A stretch of DNA of 64,000 nt from assembly GCA_036971475.1 (NCBI GenBank), contig JBAIZL010000058.1:1102001-1166000 (forward strand), read 5' to 3'. Positions 45,992 to 56,220 of this stretch are shown here, one piece after another. The first letter of the stretch is position 1; each line of letters opens with the position of its first letter. This DNA comes from Prosapia bicincta. Its lineage: Eukaryota; Arthropoda; Insecta; Hemiptera; Cercopidae. The position numbers and the translations under genes were made by a program. The notes under the pieces are model-generated. The model was given only the letters and a program-made list of their open reading frames with translations, was not told where the DNA came from and did not search any database.

Positions 45992-47038
45992 ACAAAATTT
46001 CGACCACCAAAATGCAAAATTAAAGAAAATAAGAAGATTGACCGAAATTATGGAGAGACGCCTACCTACCAAGACCCTTGAAGCTGTAACAGGACCGACA
46101 GATGACAACATTAATGAAGATAAAAAGATTTCTACAGTACAAGGTTATATAATCAATTTAATTATTCTTTTTTAAATAACATTTTACTTCAAATTATATT
46201 AACTTAATTTCAAAATTAAATAAGATGGGAATAACCTAAGGGACTGATTAGTCAACTCTCTTAGGTTACCCAAATTTAAGTAATAAAGATTCAAAATTGA
46301 CTTTCCATTCCCATCGCTGTGGGAATGTATGGATTAAGTATAAAGATGTATATCTTATATGGCTTTTTCTAAGTGAATTTCTAATGAATAACTTCCAAAG
46401 AAGTTAATTGTTCAAGGCCTAGCCTAAAGGCATTACATAGTAATATTAAGTGTTTGAAAAAGAATCAGATTTTAAAATATGTTAAATTTAACTCTACTAA
46501 TCAAAATTATATACAAAATTAATTATGGGAACTTTGATAATTTAAATTATATGTAAAATTAATGATAATAAGAAAATTTAAAAACAGAAGGAGATAATAA
46601 TGTTTAGTTAAATGGCAAGTTGTATGAAATTTTGAAAAAATAATTAGTCAAGAAAATCCTGTGAAATTAAATAAAAACAATAATAATTAATTTGAACCTT
46701 GGAACAAATAAATAAAAATGTATATTTTCCAATTAGCTGTGTTTTCATTCTAGATAAGATAAGTTCACTAGGTATCCAGGTATAGTCTTTAAATCACAAG
46801 TGTCTCTCAAAGATTCCACTACCCGAAAAGGAGCTTGAACAGGGCTTATCGGAGGCTAATTGGTTTTATCAAAAATTCAGGGGTTGGTTCCTCTGAGAGG
46901 TTTATTCCTTGAGGCACAGGTCTATGAAATTAGGTTCGTAGTCAATGGATAAACCATTACTTTCTTACTGACTTAGCAATTGAGGAAGAGAAATAAACAA
47001 CGGCAAAGGTTATAAAAAGTAAGTAGGTAAGAAAAGTA

Positions 47039-47056
47039 TGGCGCCCAACGTTTGAG
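47039..47056 (+). other. Primer-binding site
   Basis: TGGCGCCCAACGTT starts six bases after the left LTR. The TGGCGCCCAAC word is a common retrotransposon primer-binding site, complementary to a tRNA 3' end (terminal CCA pairs with TGG). The tRNA species was not determined. Confidence 0.8.
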
Positions 47057-47521
47057 GCTCGATGCTTACATTGTAACATCAGGTCAACATCAAATAGAGA
47101 CAGATTTAAATCGACTAAGGAGCCTAGTGAAACAAAATTAATTAAATAGAATTCAATTAAAATTGTAAAAAATAATAGGAATCATAAAATGAAAACCAAA
47201 GAAGTTCTTTAAATTAAATAAGAGTTAATTATAATAAAAATGAAATTAAAAAGAACTTAGAATAAATAATAATAATTAAAAGGAAATAATTAAGTAAAAT
47301 AAAATTCAGTAGAGCATAATATAAATAATAATGTTAGTTATTAATGAAAGTAAATAGAATACATAGGCGTTAGATAGACAAGGTCAAGGGAACACTGAAC
47401 CGGATCACATCGAGCACAATTCTAAATGAATATTTAATTAAATACTCAGTATATAGTAAAAATATAGAAGTAGGAGAAGTTAGTAAGGGAATAAAAGGAT
47501 AGTTAAATACGAGACTTTAAG

Positions 47522-48979
47522 ATGGCGACAAGACAGAGAAAAGACACAGAACCATCTGAAATGATGGAGTTTTTTAAAAAAATGATGGAGGAACAAAAAC
47601 AGGAGAGATTAAAAGAGATGGAGGAACAAAAACAGGAAAGATTAAAAGAGATGGAGGAACAAAAACAGGAAAGATTAAAAGAGATGGAAGAACAGAAACA
47701 AGGGAGAATAAAGGAACAAGAAGAATTAGTAAAAAAGATAGAGGAACAAAAACAGGAAAGATTAAAAGAGATGGAGGAACAGAAACAAGGGAGAATAAAG
47801 GAACAAGAAGAATTAGTAAAAATGATAGAGGAACAAAGAAAGAAAGAAAGAGAGGAGGAAAAAGTAGAAAGAAAGAAAGAAAGAGAGGAGGATAAACAAG
47901 AAATTAAGAATCTTTGGGAAATCATGAATAAGAGGATAGAGGAAATAAATGAAGGAATTACAAGAAAGAATGAGGAAATGGGAAATAAAATCCAAGAAAC
48001 TATAGAAAAGATGTATAACTTAGAGGTAACAGTCAGTGAAAATAAACAGACTGTAGAAACAGTTAAGGGAGAAGTCAAAAAAGTAGAAAGAAGGGTACAA
48101 GTAGTTGAGAATAAGATAAAGAATATGGGAGAAGGGATAAATATAGCTACCTTGTTTAAATCAAGGATGTTTGAGATGGGTGATAATGGAGACAAAAGCA
48201 AGAAGGAATTCTACGGTAGGGAAGATGAAGACCCTATTGATTTCATTAAACACCTAGAAGGTATAATGTCCGAAATTGATCCTGACATGGAGGAAGGACA
48301 AAAAAGGAAAATAATGGAGAGACATCTTAAAGGACCAGCACAAGAATGGTGGTTGGCCATGAATATGGAGGAGGAAAATTATGATGAAGTTAAGGAGAGA
48401 TTCTTTAGCCACTTTTGGGGATCTCATGCACAAGAGAGAATTCGAGGAAGAATCGAAAATGGAAAATATGAATACCATCGAGGCACAAACAACATGGTAA
48501 ATTATTTCTTAAAAATGGTGAACACGGCGAGACACCTAACCCCGCCATACAATCAGGCGGAGTTAATTATGAAGATTATGAAGCATTATGGGAACAGAAT
48601 GTATATAGGATGTTCCGGGATGGCGGTTACCGACATAGAGGAGGCGGTAAAATACATCCGAAGGAACATGGAGCAGGAGGCTACCAGGAACCGGACTCAG
48701 CCTAGGACTGAGGAACGGGAACCTGAAAGGAGAGGGTTTACACACCAAACGAGAAACCCCGGATACAAGGGAAATTGGAGGCAAGAGCCTTACCCGGTAG
48801 AAGGGAGAGGAAACTGGAGACAGGGGCCCTACCAAAGAGAGGGACCAAGAAATAGGCCGCAAAATCAGTGGCAACAACAAAGGCCAGAGTACAGGCCACA
48901 AAACCAAACGGAAGAAGGCCCACAGACAAAAGAAAAGAGACCACAAAATCCAGGGCCAAGTGGTCAATCAAAAAACTAA
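47522..48979 (+). CDS. Gag-like structural protein, intact
   Basis: 485 codons, start at 47522 right after 'aag', preceded by a 480-bp leader. Residues about 1-190 form a highly charged coiled coil made of near-perfect 11-residue repeats (EEQKQERLKEM, and a longer EEQKQGRIKEQEELV variant). Residues about 225-385 hold a retrotransposon Gag capsid-like domain (EDPIDFIKHLEGIMSE, LKGPAQEWWLAMN, FFSHFWG). The C-terminus (390-485) is Arg/Gln/Gly/Pro-rich with GNWRQ repeats in place of a zinc knuckle, probably for RNA binding. The product would assemble particles in the cytoplasm. Translation likely continues by -1 frameshift into the protease frame at 48970-48976. Confidence 0.92.
   Translation: MATRQRKDTEPSEMMEFFKKMMEEQKQERLKEMEEQKQERLKEMEEQKQERLKEMEEQKQGRIKEQEELVKKIEEQKQERLKEMEEQKQGRIKEQEELVKMIEEQRKKEREEEKVERKKEREEDKQEIKNLWEIMNKRIEEINEGITRKNEEMGNKIQETIEKMYNLEVTVSENKQTVETVKGEVKKVERRVQVVENKIKNMGEGINIATLFKSRMFEMGDNGDKSKKEFYGREDEDPIDFIKHLEGIMSEIDPDMEEGQKRKIMERHLKGPAQEWWLAMNMEEENYDEVKERFFSHFWGSHAQERIRGRIENGKYEYHRGTNNMVNYFLKMVNTARHLTPPYNQAELIMKIMKHYGNRMYIGCSGMAVTDIEEAVKYIRRNMEQEATRNRTQPRTEEREPERRGFTHQTRNPGYKGNWRQEPYPVEGRGNWRQGPYQREGPRNRPQNQWQQQRPEYRPQNQTEEGPQTKEKRPQNPGPSGQSKN
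47577..47860 (+). repeat. 33-bp coding repeats in gag coiled coil
   Basis: The unit 'gaggaacaaaaacaggaaag' plus 'attaaaagagatg' recurs at least five times, with a longer variant that adds an EQEELV segment twice. Copies are almost identical at the DNA level, so they arose recently and can vary in number. Confidence 0.88.
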
Positions 48980-50487
48980 ATGAGAGGATCCCTAATGGTA
49001 GGAAGGAAAAGAGGAGACAACCATTAGAGATCCAACAACAAACAAAATATAGGAAATATTACCCGGAGAAACAGGGAACAGTAAATAAAGGAAAGGCGGA
49101 AGACCTAAAGAACAAAAATAAAAAAACAATACAACAGGAAAATAACAATGAAGTACACCAAAATCAAGAGCGTAGAGTTGGTGGACTATCTCTTGATATT
49201 CGTGCTGAATTGTTAGAAGAGGACAAGGAGATTGGCGAAGGTAACCAGAAGAAAGAAACATGCCCTGTAATTGACTGTGAGGTAGAAGGGCACTCTATAG
49301 AGGTAGAGATTGACACGGGTGCAGACGTGTCAGTCATTCAAGAAAAGGCTTACAACAACCTCAAGTTGCATGGGCTTAAGTTCCTGGAACTACCCATCAA
49401 CAATGTGGGAGTTGTAACAGCCATTAAGACTGCACAAATAAAGGTTACCCGGCAATGCTTAATTCCCTTAACAATTAAAGGCATAAAAGTGGACTGCATC
49501 TTCATAGTGGTCTCCAAACTTCGGTCGGAGATGATTATGGGGTGCAACACACTGTATGACCTAAAGGCACGGATAAACATGGATAGACGCTTTGTGACAT
49601 TCGAAATAGAAGGGGAAATGGTGTACCAGGACTTTAAAAGTAAAATACAAAAGATAGAGGAAAATGAAGAAGTCCGAAAAATATGCAAAATAACCCAGGA
49701 AAAAGAAGATGCATCAACAATAGGGCATCAAAGCAAAAAGGAGGGTTTAATGCGACAGTGCGAGAAGCAGGGGCACTGCCGAATGAATGAAGGAGGAAAT
49801 GGACAAGAAACAAGTAAAGGGGAAATCTTAAATATAACGAACGAATATCAAAGAAAAATAAAAAATGAAACAGAGGAAAAATTAAACAAAAATAAAAAAT
49901 TAAAAAACAAAAATGAAAATATAATAAATAAGGAAATAAATTTAAGACCTGAGGGAGTCAAAACAGGAGATAAAGAAACAAAGGACATGGAAAGAAGAGC
50001 TGCAGCTGAGATTAAGAGCAAACCAAAATATAAACAAGGTAAGGCCGAAATAGTGCCAAAAAGGGGAAATAATGTGAGTGGAAAAATAATAAATAAGAAA
50101 ATAAATATAAATAAAAGTATAAACGTCGCGTCGAAACAATTAAAAGGGGGGAACAACGAGGTTAAAATGAATAACCAACAAGTAGCTCGGAAGCCCATGA
50201 CTAAGACTTTAGATTCTGGAGAGATAACCCAAAGGAAAGAAATTGAAATTAAAGAAAGAAAAAAGAAAAACCCATTTACTAGTTCAAGAGTTCGAAAGTC
50301 AATTAAAATGAGAGCCAATCCAAATACGAGAAGAACCTTCATTTCATTACAAGTCAAAAACAGAAAAATAAAAGGTAGATTTAAGGAGAATAAGGGAAAG
50401 TTAAGAAATTGGAAAAGGAGAAAGAAGAAAAAGAAAGATAAAGCTGGACGGATAATAAGAAGATATTTAAAGAATAAAGGTAAATAA
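48868..50487 (+). CDS. Protease frame with long basic tail (Pro), no polymerase
   Basis: The frame opens upstream of the gag stop and is entered by a -1 shift at 48970-48976, giving SIKKLNERIPNGR. The aspartic protease is at about residues 140-260 of the open frame: IEVEIDTGADVSVIQEKAYN contains the DTGAD active site, and SEMIMGCNTLYDLKARIN holds the conserved Gly block near the C-terminal end. After it come about 270 residues very rich in Lys, Glu and Asn, with no YxDD, RNase H or integrase motif, ending at TAA 50485-50487. The protein would process Gag. Its tail is unusual for the family. Confidence 0.85.
   Translation: MATTKARVQATKPNGRRPTDKRKETTKSRAKWSIKKLNERIPNGRKEKRRQPLEIQQQTKYRKYYPEKQGTVNKGKAEDLKNKNKKTIQQENNNEVHQNQERRVGGLSLDIRAELLEEDKEIGEGNQKKETCPVIDCEVEGHSIEVEIDTGADVSVIQEKAYNNLKLHGLKFLELPINNVGVVTAIKTAQIKVTRQCLIPLTIKGIKVDCIFIVVSKLRSEMIMGCNTLYDLKARINMDRRFVTFEIEGEMVYQDFKSKIQKIEENEEVRKICKITQEKEDASTIGHQSKKEGLMRQCEKQGHCRMNEGGNGQETSKGEILNITNEYQRKIKNETEEKLNKNKKLKNKNENIINKEINLRPEGVKTGDKETKDMERRAAAEIKSKPKYKQGKAEIVPKRGNNVSGKIINKKININKSINVASKQLKGGNNEVKMNNQQVARKPMTKTLDSGEITQRKEIEIKERKKKNPFTSSRVRKSIKMRANPNTRRTFISLQVKNRKIKGRFKENKGKLRNWKRRKKKKKDKAGRIIRRYLKNKGK
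48970..49033 (+). promoter_or_regulatory. Programmed -1 frameshift signal at gag-pro junction
   Basis: The heptamer A AAA AAC (48970-48976) is in the gag reading phase and directly precedes the gag stop TAA (48977-48979). After a 9-nt spacer, GGATCCCTAATGGT (48986-48999) pairs with ACCATTAGAGATCC (49020-49033), 14 bp with one mismatch and a 20-nt loop. Heptamer, spacer and stem fit known retroviral-type -1 frameshift sites. Confidence 0.88.
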
Positions 50488-51134
50488 GGCAAGGTAAATA
50501 AAAAGTGATCCATCAGTGACATAGGGAGTAACGGTTAAGTAATAAAAATAAAAATGTAAAATAAATCTAAGTAGTAGATTAAAGCAGTAACATAATCCAA
50601 ATACATAGGACAAATAATATAAAAATGTAAAATAAATCTAAGTAGTAGATTAAAGCAGTAACATAATCCAAATACAAAGGACAAATAATATAAAATCAGT
50701 ATTAAATGTGAAAGAAAAAGCCATATGTTAAATGAACGGGATTCATTGAATTTATTAAAGTAAAGGTTGTGTTAAACAACAATGAATGTGTAAAATAAGG
50801 ATTACAATATACAATATTGTATAGTTAATATAAACTTGAAATAAGATTAAATAAAAAAGAATGTGACTAAGGACAGGAGTAATAAATGAGTAAATAGCAT
50901 ATGAAGTGACTAATGTGACAATAATATATATGAGTGAAAGGGACAGGAGAGTAAATTGTGAACTTTAGTAAAATTAATTAAGTTATGAAGATGAATAGGA
51001 ATAGTAGATTAATGAAAGGAATATGAAAATTTTAATATAAACTAGTATAAGTGTTAATGTTACTTTTCACAAATATGTTATTAATTATGTTTATCTGTTT
51101 CAAGGGAGAGAAGGACCAAAATTTTCATATATTT
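50488..51134. other. Non-coding interior of the LTR element
   Basis: AT-rich sequence without frames longer than a few dozen codons. No polymerase remnants were recognised. Confidence 0.6.
50551..50692. repeat. 71-bp tandem duplication in LTR element
   Basis: Two nearly identical 71-bp units ('aaaatgtaaaataaatctaa...') in the non-coding part after the protease frame. Confidence 0.9.
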
Positions 51135-51150
51135 AAAAAGGGGGGAATTT
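51135..51150 (+). other. Polypurine tract
   Basis: AAAAAGGGGGGAATTT lies immediately upstream of the right LTR, as required to prime plus-strand DNA synthesis. Confidence 0.85.
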
Positions 51151-53167
51151 TGCAGCGGCCAGAATGTCCGATGCAAAGAATCTGGGTAATTGTACAGAAT
51201 ACCAGAATCAAACCTAACCGGGTTAAATAATTGACTAAATTTATATATAAAAATTTTAAAACATTATAATAATAATATTATTAAAACTAGGGTAAATAAT
51301 AGTAAAATGAAGAAAATTAGAAATAACTTTAGACTTAAAAAACATAAATTATAAGCAATAAGAAAAATTATCACTTCAAAGTGGATAGCCTAAATTATGT
51401 AAACAAAAAAAAGACGGTAATTGTGTAGTATAACAAACTAGGCCTAGATGCCGGCTATTAAAATAATTGTACTTAAAAATAATCAGGAATAAAGAATGTA
51501 AATTAAGATGTGAGGAAAGTAAATTAGGCCTAGCTAGGGAAAATAGTATTTATGTAAAAGTAAAGATTAAATGTTAAAGTGTAATAGCCTAAGAAATTAG
51601 GTTATAATAGAAGAAGTCATATTTGATTTCGGAAAAATCCGCTTAGGGCATTGATTATAAATCTTGTCACTACGAAACGAAAGCGCTACAGTCGAACTTT
51701 GGATTAAGAATGTTAAAAAGTTAATTAAATTAAATGAGAAGAAATAAAGTCAAATATGTTATTAAATAAAAGGTAAAAATGCAAAGGACACATCAGAATA
51801 CAGAAACGCCTTTTATAAAAAGGGAAACTAATCTTAGTTCAGAATTTCCGAACAAACAAAGTCAATTGCCATGGCAACGGCTTTCTGATTGGTCAAAAGT
51901 TGAAAAATGGATACTGGGACGTGGGAAGTTTGAAATTGGAGAAGACGGGCCTCACAAAAGGCACGCTATCGAGAATCAGAATGCATTAGGCTCTCAAAGC
52001 GAGCAGACGTGTTGTTGTACCATGCGATCAAGACAAGAAAAAATGTGCTAAAAACAGAGTAAAAAGTGCTACGATGTGATCAGGGGAAGGAAGATATATA
52101 TGAGCAAGGGCTCATATATACCCAGAACAAAATTTCGACCACCAAAATGCAAAATTAAAGAAAATAAGAAGATTGACCGAAATTATGGAGAGACGCCTAC
52201 CTACCAAGACCCTTGAAGCTGTAACAGGACCGACAGATGACAACATTAATGAAGATAAAAAGATTTCTACAGTACAAGGTTATATAATCAATTTAATTAT
52301 TCTTTTTTAAATAACATTTTACTTCAAATTATATTAACTTAATTTCAAAATTAAATAAGATGGGAATAACCTAAGGGACTGATTAGTCAACTCTCTTAGG
52401 TTACCCAAATTTAAGTAATAAAGATTCAAAATTGACTTTCCATTCCCATCGCTGTGGGAATGTATGGATTAAGTATAAAGATGTATATCTTATATGGCTT
52501 TTTCTAAGTGAATTTCTAATGAATAACTTCCAAAGAAGTTAATTGTTCAAGGCCTAGCCTAAAGGCATTACATAGTAATATTAAGTGTTTGAAAAAGAAT
52601 CAGATTTTAAAATATGTTAAATTTAACTCTACTAATCAAAATTATATACAAAATTAATTATGGGAACTTTGATAATTTAAATTATATGTAAAATTAATGA
52701 TAATAAGAAAATTTAAAAACAGAAGGAGATAATAATGTTTAGTTAAATGGCAAGTTGTATGAAATTTTGAAAAAATAATTAGTCAAGAAAATCCTGTGAA
52801 ATTAAATAAAAACAATAATAATTAATTTGAACCTTGGAACAAATAAATAAAAATGTATATTTTCCAATTAGCTGTGTTTTCATTCTAGATAAGATAAGTT
52901 CACTAGGTATCCAGGTATAGTCTTTAAATCACAAGTGTCTCTCAAAGATTCCACTACCCGAAAAGGAGCTTGAACAGGGCTTATCGGAGGCTAATTGGTT
53001 TTATCAAAAATTCAGGGGTTGGTTCCTCTGAGAGGTTTATTCCTTGAGGCACAGGTCTATGAAATTAGGTTCGTAGTCAATGGATAAACCATTACTTTCT
53101 TACTGACTTAGCAATTGAGGAAGAGAAATAAACAACGGCAAAGGTTATAAAAAGTAAGTCGGTAAGA
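51151..53167 (+). repeat. Right LTR
   Basis: Starts TGCAGCGGCC after the polypurine tract and matches the left LTR almost throughout, with offset 6133 bp. Visible differences include the ATT/TAA run near 51280, a few changes near 51945-51975 and one base near 53160. Confidence 0.88.
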
Positions 53168-53400
53168 AACTGCTCGACTGGTATTCACCTTAGAACCACC
53201 TGATTTCAATAAATGAGGAAGAATCCTGTCAAAATTACTCACAAGGCCGATTCTTGAAATTTGTCGGTTAGATTACAGTGTCTGGTGAATATGAGACTAT
53301 TGCAAGTAAATGTAAGGTAGCTAACTGAGACCTTTTTCTTTGTGTAATTTCTTTGGCCATAGAATGGTAACGGTTAGTTGATAAATCGCAATCAATCAGA

Positions 53401-53576
53401 TTACGCGTTTTCAAAATAATCTGAGAATTACGAGTTTTCAAAATAATCTGAGAATTACGAGTTTTCAAAATAATCTGAGAATTACGAGTTTTCAAAATAA
53501 TCTTAGAATTACGAGTTTTCAAAATAATCTGAGAATTACGAGTTTTCAAAATAATCTGAGAATTACGAGTTTTCAT
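53401..53576. repeat. 27-bp minisatellite, 6.5 copies
   Basis: 'ttacgagttttcaaaataat' plus 'ctgagaa' is repeated with period 27 and very few changes. The period is a multiple of three, which creates an artificial open frame on the minus strand. Confidence 0.95.
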
Positions 53577-54463
53577 TAATTATGTAATGGAAAATTAATG
53601 CAAAATTAATGTTTTAATGTTTCCCAAAGTCAACTAAGGCGACAATCTTACCTTTTTGTCCGTACATTTCAAGCTAATAATTTGAATTTACTCTTAGAAC
53701 AGTTAGTTGTGATAATAATTTATATTTTTAGAATGAAAATTACTTGAAATAAGGTGAAACATTTTGTCACTTTTTTTCGCTTTCAAAGAGAGGTCAGATT
53801 AAGCTGTGAATTCCTACAAAACTAAGGAGATTGCACCATTACAGTGATTATAAGGAAATAGAAATTCTGAAATTTTGCCAAAAACCAAATCAAATTATTT
53901 TATCGCCAATCAGCTTTAAGTACATTGTTAAAGAGGGACTGCCAAGAAAACCATAACACTTTCCACCCTATAGGGCATTCAATCTGGTTTGTGCTATTAT
54001 CAGCGGAAGTTCTACAATGTCTAATGGGGGGGGGGGGGGGGTGAGCTTGAATACACATTGTGTATTCCAATTCCGGAGGTGATAACCCTGGAAACGACCT
54101 CGAAACTTTTCCGTCTGCCTACTTCTTGTATTTAATTGTCTAAGGACAAAATATTCTCTGTTTAGATCAGATGCACTCAGATAACAGTCACTTGAAATCA
54201 ATAACCAATAATGTAAATACCAACTATAAACATTTTAATCATAATTTAAAAAAGTAGCAAATAGATAGAAAGAAACAATGCAAGATTTCTAATTAAAATT
54301 TGCTTATTACATAACTTAGGCTTGTGTAATCAATTGGAACAGTTGTCTAGGCTATATATTCTACGCATTTTCAATACGCATGTTTCATTTATCACTTACT
54401 TATTCCAGAATGTACATTTTTTTTTTAATATATAGGCCTAAATGACTTTGGCCTAGTAAAGTA
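53577..54463. other. Spacer with a poly(G) run
   Basis: No coding exon identified. A run of about 16 G lies near 54026-54041. Confidence 0.45.
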
Positions 54464-54571
54464 CAGAATCCAATAGGTCTAATAATCAGAATAACAGTTT
54501 GGACGGCGGCTGCAAGAAAATTAAAAGATAGTAGCTTAATACCTGTAGGCCTACTAAGTGTAGCTGTAGTA
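54464..54571. repeat. Direct repeat, copy 1
   Basis: About 100 bp from 'agaatccaata' to 'ctgtagta' is repeated at 54640-54740 with few changes. The core 'cggctgcaagaaaattaaaa' is shared. The two copies are 70 bp apart. Confidence 0.85.
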
Positions 54572-54639
54572 AATGGCATCTATTGCATTGTAATGCCAAA
54601 TTTGTAATTCAAATATAATTGTTGACATTTCAATAGCAC

Positions 54640-54740
54640 AGAATCCAATAATAATCAGAATAACAGTTTGGACAGCGGCTGCAAGAAAATTAAAAGATAG
54701 TAGGTTAATACCTGTAGGCATACTAAGTGTATCTGTAGTA
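54640..54740. repeat. Direct repeat, copy 2
   Basis: Second copy of the segment at 54464-54571. Confidence 0.85.
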
Positions 54741-55299
54741 CTTTATATTTAGCATTTAATGTATCAATTTTCTAATGCAAATTTATTTTATTATCCATTA
54801 TAATTTATTTATAAATAAATAAATGTTAACGGAAGATGAAATGAGGGCAAAATCACTACAAAATTAAAATTTAAACCCCTCTCCAATTCTCATCCCACAA
54901 TATTTGTTCATTGTAATAAGGGAGGCGAACTTAATTAAAAAACGCCAACTTTAAGAAAATGTAAAGCAGCAAAACTATATGTTCATATTTTAATACTTTA
55001 GAGTTTGTTTATGTGTGTGCGTGAAAGAGGGGCTGATTACATTAACTATTAATTTTACGTTATATTTAACACGCATTGTTTAAAGTTCACTTGAGAGCCA
55101 GTAAATAGGATTTCCTTGGAAATCTTTAATTAATCTTAGTCCGTTATTTACAGAATCTAATACACTAAACGTGATCACTTAATCTGTTTGTTTAATAATA
55201 ACTTCCAAAACTAGTTTTAAATGAAATGAAAAGTGAAGTCGGGATGGTCCTTGGAGAGAGAGTGAAAGAGGGGAGAATTGAAGTTGGCCTTGAACATTA

Positions 55300-55698
55300 T
55301 ATGTCAGAAAAGGTGTTCCGATTGGCCGGCTCAAGATGGCCACGCCCCTACAACGCGACCTGCTAACCACTTCCAAAGCAACAAGTTTCTCTGTGGCAGT
55401 AGGCTAACAACATTGAAGCTGTACGCTTGTGCTGGACAAACGTCGTCAAAGTTGTATTCATCACAGTTTGGGTAATTTTTCTTTCTAAATGTGATTGTTT
55501 TAAACTTTTTGTACGACATTGTAGCCAAAAGTGATCAGCTGTGAACCCAGTAACAAGTGAAGTGAATTATTTTCTAGTGAAAGTTATTTTAAAAATATTT
55601 GCCTAGTAAATAATTTTAACAACGTAAGAGTGTCAAGTGATAGTTAGTCAGTGATTCTCGTGTGTGGTTATACGAAGTCAAACTGGGATTTCTAAACA
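55300..55698 (+). promoter_or_regulatory. Probable host promoter and 5' UTR
   Basis: At 55310-55380 the DNA turns GC-richer, with an inverted CCAAT box (ATTGG), CAAGATGGCCAC (YY1-like) and CCACGCCCC (Sp1/KLF-like) words. Candidate initiators TCACAG (near 55460) and TCAGT (near 55650) follow. The leader up to the ATG at 55699 is rich in 'agtga', common in insect 5' UTRs. No transcript evidence is available. Confidence 0.5.
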
Positions 55699-55758
55699 AT
55701 GTCTACGGCCGTTATGCAGAACTCTACGATCTATGACTTTGGGGATTTGTTATTAAAG
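55699..55758 (+). CDS. First coding exon of an unidentified host gene
   Basis: ATG in a good context (aacaATGt) opens 20 codons, MSTAVMQNSTIYDFGDLLLK, and the frame meets a consensus donor AAG|GTAAGT after 55758 (phase 0). No upstream in-frame ATG competes in the immediate leader. The protein sequence is not recognised. The hydrophobic-acidic stretch could be a short interaction motif. Everything to the right up to the window edge (8.2 kb) would be intron, since I see no convincing acceptor plus open frame, so the gene's identity lies outside the window. Confidence 0.55.
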
Positions 55759-56220
55759 GTAAGTCTGATTATTCTGCTTAATCTGTAAATATCGATATTT
55801 TCTAAACAAAACAAAGCATTTTTTCGAAATACTGCAAAAGTGGGTTGGCATTTTCTAAATTGGGCTCATGTTTATTTTAAACATTAGTACTTCAGTTGAA
55901 GATATATATTTGAGTACATTTACCTGCCTTTCCTAACATTACATTTTTTCTCTGTTTACGCGTTTCTGAATGACTTCATTTTCAAAACTTATAAGAGTGG
56001 TTTCTTGAAAAAATTTATGAAAGTTTTTTGAAACAAACAATGTACTCTCCATTCGGCAATGTTGTGTTACGCAGTAATTATTACGTAAGACATGAAGTTG
56101 AAGTATTGATAATGAATTCATAATAGTACTTCTGAAAGTCGAGGCAAAATTTTGTAACTATTTTGGAGAAAATAAAAATGTGTCCGATAAGGTAAACAAT
56201 TACCAAATGTACATTTTGTT
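55759..56220. other. Start of the presumed first intron
   Basis: Begins with GTAAGTCTG. No coding sequence seen. Confidence 0.4.

Larger units (their letters stand above)
45018..47032 (+). repeat. Left LTR
   Basis: Begins TGCAGCGGCC and ends ...AGTAGGTAAGA just before the primer-binding site. It contains a 93-codon open frame (45646-45927), a palindromic TATATATGAGC/GCTCATATATA box near 45960, and several AATAAA words downstream. The 3' boundary is set by where the two LTR copies stop matching. Confidence 0.88.
45018..53167 (+). mobile_element. Non-autonomous gypsy-like LTR retrotransposon (gag-pro only)
   Basis: Two nearly identical LTRs (2015 and 2017 bp) enclose a 4.1-kb interior with primer-binding site, intact gag, an overlapping protease frame and a polypurine tract. 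No reverse transcriptase, RNase H or integrase motif is found in any frame between 49700 and 51150, and there is no room for them. A 4-bp AACT flanks both sides (45014-45017, 53168-53171) as a candidate target duplication. I count fewer than about 15 LTR differences, so the insertion is recent. Confidence 0.9.

Noticed and set aside
47503..48201. Long minus-strand frame rich in Ser, Phe and Leu
   Set aside because: Antisense shadow of the Lys/Glu-rich gag coiled coil.
49848..50522. Hydrophobic minus-strand frame of 224 codons, like a membrane protein
   Set aside because: Antisense shadow of the Lys/Asn-rich protease tail; low-complexity Phe/Leu is the complement of AAA/GAA codons.
53268..53576. 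102-codon minus-strand frame with nine-residue repeats
   Set aside because: It is produced by the 27-bp minisatellite whose period is a multiple of three; no start context or conservation.
54026..54041. Run of about 16 G
   Set aside because: A homopolymer, possibly a sequencing length artefact; no G-quadruplex claim made without flanking G-runs.
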